64,000 bases of DNA from Bradyrhizobium mercantei (lineage in GTDB: Bacteria; Pseudomonadota; Alphaproteobacteria; Rhizobiales; Xanthobacteraceae): contig NZ_MKFI01000005.1 of the NCBI RefSeq assembly GCF_001982635.1, positions 541,519 through 605,518 of the forward strand, written 5' to 3'. This document shows, one piece after another, positions 62,888 to 64,000 of this stretch; position 1 is the first letter of the stretch, and every line of letters begins with the position of its first letter. The notes below the pieces were generated by a model. That model saw only the letters and a list, made by a program, of their open reading frames with translations. It was not told where the DNA came from and made no database searches. The position numbers and the translations under genes were made by a program.

Positions 62888-64000
62888 ATGTCGATTGAAC
62901 GCATGAACCTGACGCGCCGCCGCTTCATGAGCAATTTCGCCTTCGCGACCGGTGCGCTCGCGACCGGGGTCGGCAGCTGGGTGGTGAGGCCCGACTGGGC
63001 CAACGCCGCCGAGGGTCCGATCAAGGTCGGCATCGCGACCGACCTGACCGGCCCGATCGCCTATGCCGGCAACGCCGACGCCAACGTCGCCAAGATGGTG
63101 ATCAAGGAGATCAACGCCGGCGGCGGCCTGCTCGGCCGGCCGCTCGAGCTCTATATCGAGGACACCGCCTCGAACGAATCGGTCGCGGTCGGCAATGTCC
63201 GCAAGCTGATCCAGCGCGACAAGGTCGACATGGTGCTGGGCGGCATCACCTCGTCGATGCGCAACGCGATCAAGGACCCGATCGTGGCGCGCGGCAAGAC
63301 GCTCTACATCTATCCGCAGCTCTATGAGGGCAAGGAGTGCACGCCCTATCTGTTCTGCACCGGCCCGACGCCGGCGCAGCAATGCGACACCTTCATTCCC
63401 TGGCTGATCAAGAACGGCGGCAAGAAGTTCGCGCTGCCGAGCGCCAACTATGTCTGGCCGCACACGCTCAACGTCTACGCCCGCAAGGTGATCGAGGACA
63501 ATGGCGGCGAGGTCGTGTTCGAGGAGTATTATCCGCTCGACCAGGTCGACTTCTCGGCCACGGTGAACCGCGTTATTTCCAACAAGGTCGACGTCGTCTT
63601 CAACACCGTGATCCCGCCGGGCGTCGGTCCGTTCTTCAAGCAGCTCTATGAAGCGGGCTTCCTCAAGAACGGCGGGCGGCTCGCCTGCGTCTACTATGAC
63701 GAGAACACGCTCAACATCAATCAGGCCAACGAGATCGAGGGCCTGGCGAGCTGCCTCGACTATTTCAAGGTGCTGACCAAGGAGGATCCGTTCGACGCCA
63801 AGCTCCAGGCGGCCTATGAAAAGGATTTCCCGGGCAACTTTTTGTTCGCGGCCGGCAGCGCCGCCACCGGAACCTATCGCGGCCTCAAGCTGTGGGAAGC
63901 CGCGGTCAAGGAAGCCGGCAAGGTCGACCGCGAGTCGGTGGCGGCCGCGCTCGATCACGCCAAGATCGCCGAAGGACCCGGCGGACCGGCCGAAATGGTG
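62888..64000 (+). CDS. Tat-exported amide/urea-type binding protein, 3' truncated by window edge
   Basis: The frame is open to base 64000 (371 codons visible). A twin-arginine signal (LTRRRFMSNFAF) with cleavage near ADWANAA-like sequence (seen as PDWANAA) precedes a type I binding domain: KVGIATDLTGPIAYAGNADANVAKMVIKEINAGGGLLGRPLELYIED and PSANYVWPHTLNVYARKVIEDNGGEVVFEEYYPLDQVDFSATV. Unlike the two upstream AmiC-like proteins it is clearly exported, so it is the likely periplasmic receptor for the permease encoded just upstream. Confidence 0.9.
   Translation, partial: MSIERMNLTRRRFMSNFAFATGALATGVGSWVVRPDWANAAEGPIKVGIATDLTGPIAYAGNADANVAKMVIKEINAGGGLLGRPLELYIEDTASNESVAVGNVRKLIQRDKVDMVLGGITSSMRNAIKDPIVARGKTLYIYPQLYEGKECTPYLFCTGPTPAQQCDTFIPWLIKNGGKKFALPSANYVWPHTLNVYARKVIEDNGGEVVFEEYYPLDQVDFSATVNRVISNKVDVVFNTVIPPGVGPFFKQLYEAGFLKNGGRLACVYYDENTLNINQANEIEGLASCLDYFKVLTKEDPFDAKLQAAYEKDFPGNFLFAAGSAATGTYRGLKLWEAAVKEAGKVDRESVAAALDHAKIAEGPGGPAEMV

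Overview
The window is a high-GC chromosomal stretch of an alphaproteobacterium, most likely Bradyrhizobium or a close relative. The signs are the gene content and order (lysC, ptsP and prfA; phaR with phaA and phaB; secA, a PpiC-type isomerase and argJ; a DUF4167 gene after prmC; grxC, nitrilase and DUF1178), the abundance of Liv-type ABC transporter genes, and several families of intergenic palindromic repeats. This assignment is by recognition only; no database was searched. About 59 protein genes are supported. No tRNA or rRNA gene was seen.

Layout. 1-11.6 kb: a truncated DsrE-like gene, a lone Rieske oxygenase, a CPA1 antiporter, small enzymes, a secreted caspase-like protein, an isoprenoid synthase with a DUF1345 membrane protein, mtgA and rpmF. 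11.8-20.3 kb: a degenerate GGDEF/EAL protein, the polyhydroxyalkanoate set phaR/phaA/phaB, a DMT transporter, gloB with a cupin gene, and a methyltransferase. 20.4-34.7 kb: the housekeeping run DUF4167-prmC / prfA-ptsP-lysC, split between prmC and prfA by about 7 kb holding a HIT protein, a branched-chain amino acid-type ABC transporter (with a LivM-LivG fusion), an orphan RNA polymerase alpha-CTD-like protein and a MarR regulator. 34.9-42.7 kb: ubiG, a GIY-YIG nuclease element, two DMT transporters, the comF-grxC-nitrilase-DUF1178 operon, a second methyltransferase and mutT. 42.8-50.3 kb: a TadG-like pilus protein, argJ, a PpiC isomerase and secA. 50.4-56.6 kb: an island of visibly lower GC with an outer-membrane beta-barrel, a LuxR-type regulator, an 876-residue secreted repeat protein and an IalB-like secreted protein. 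56.7-64.0 kb: a VOC protein, then a MarR regulator divergent from an amide-type module with two tandem AmiC-like proteins lacking signal peptides, an amidase, a Liv/Urt permease and a Tat-exported binding protein cut by the window edge.

The strongest candidate for something new is the element at 36.43-36.85 kb. A 93-codon GIY-YIG nuclease gene is enclosed by perfect 36-bp terminal inverted repeats, each containing an 8-bp-stem hairpin. Fifty bases away lies a second copy with the same ends, shorter by exactly 237 bp (79 codons, in frame), with its start codon mutated and a compensatory base-pair change in one terminal hairpin. This looks like an autonomous element beside its non-autonomous, MITE-like derivative. 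Other leads are the tandem cytosolic AmiC-like receptors with TTGAA-type palindromes in front of both transcription blocks, a 112-bp repeat present twice between convergent genes, the orphan alpha-CTD-like protein, and a hairpin-rich non-coding segment between prmC and the DUF4167 gene.
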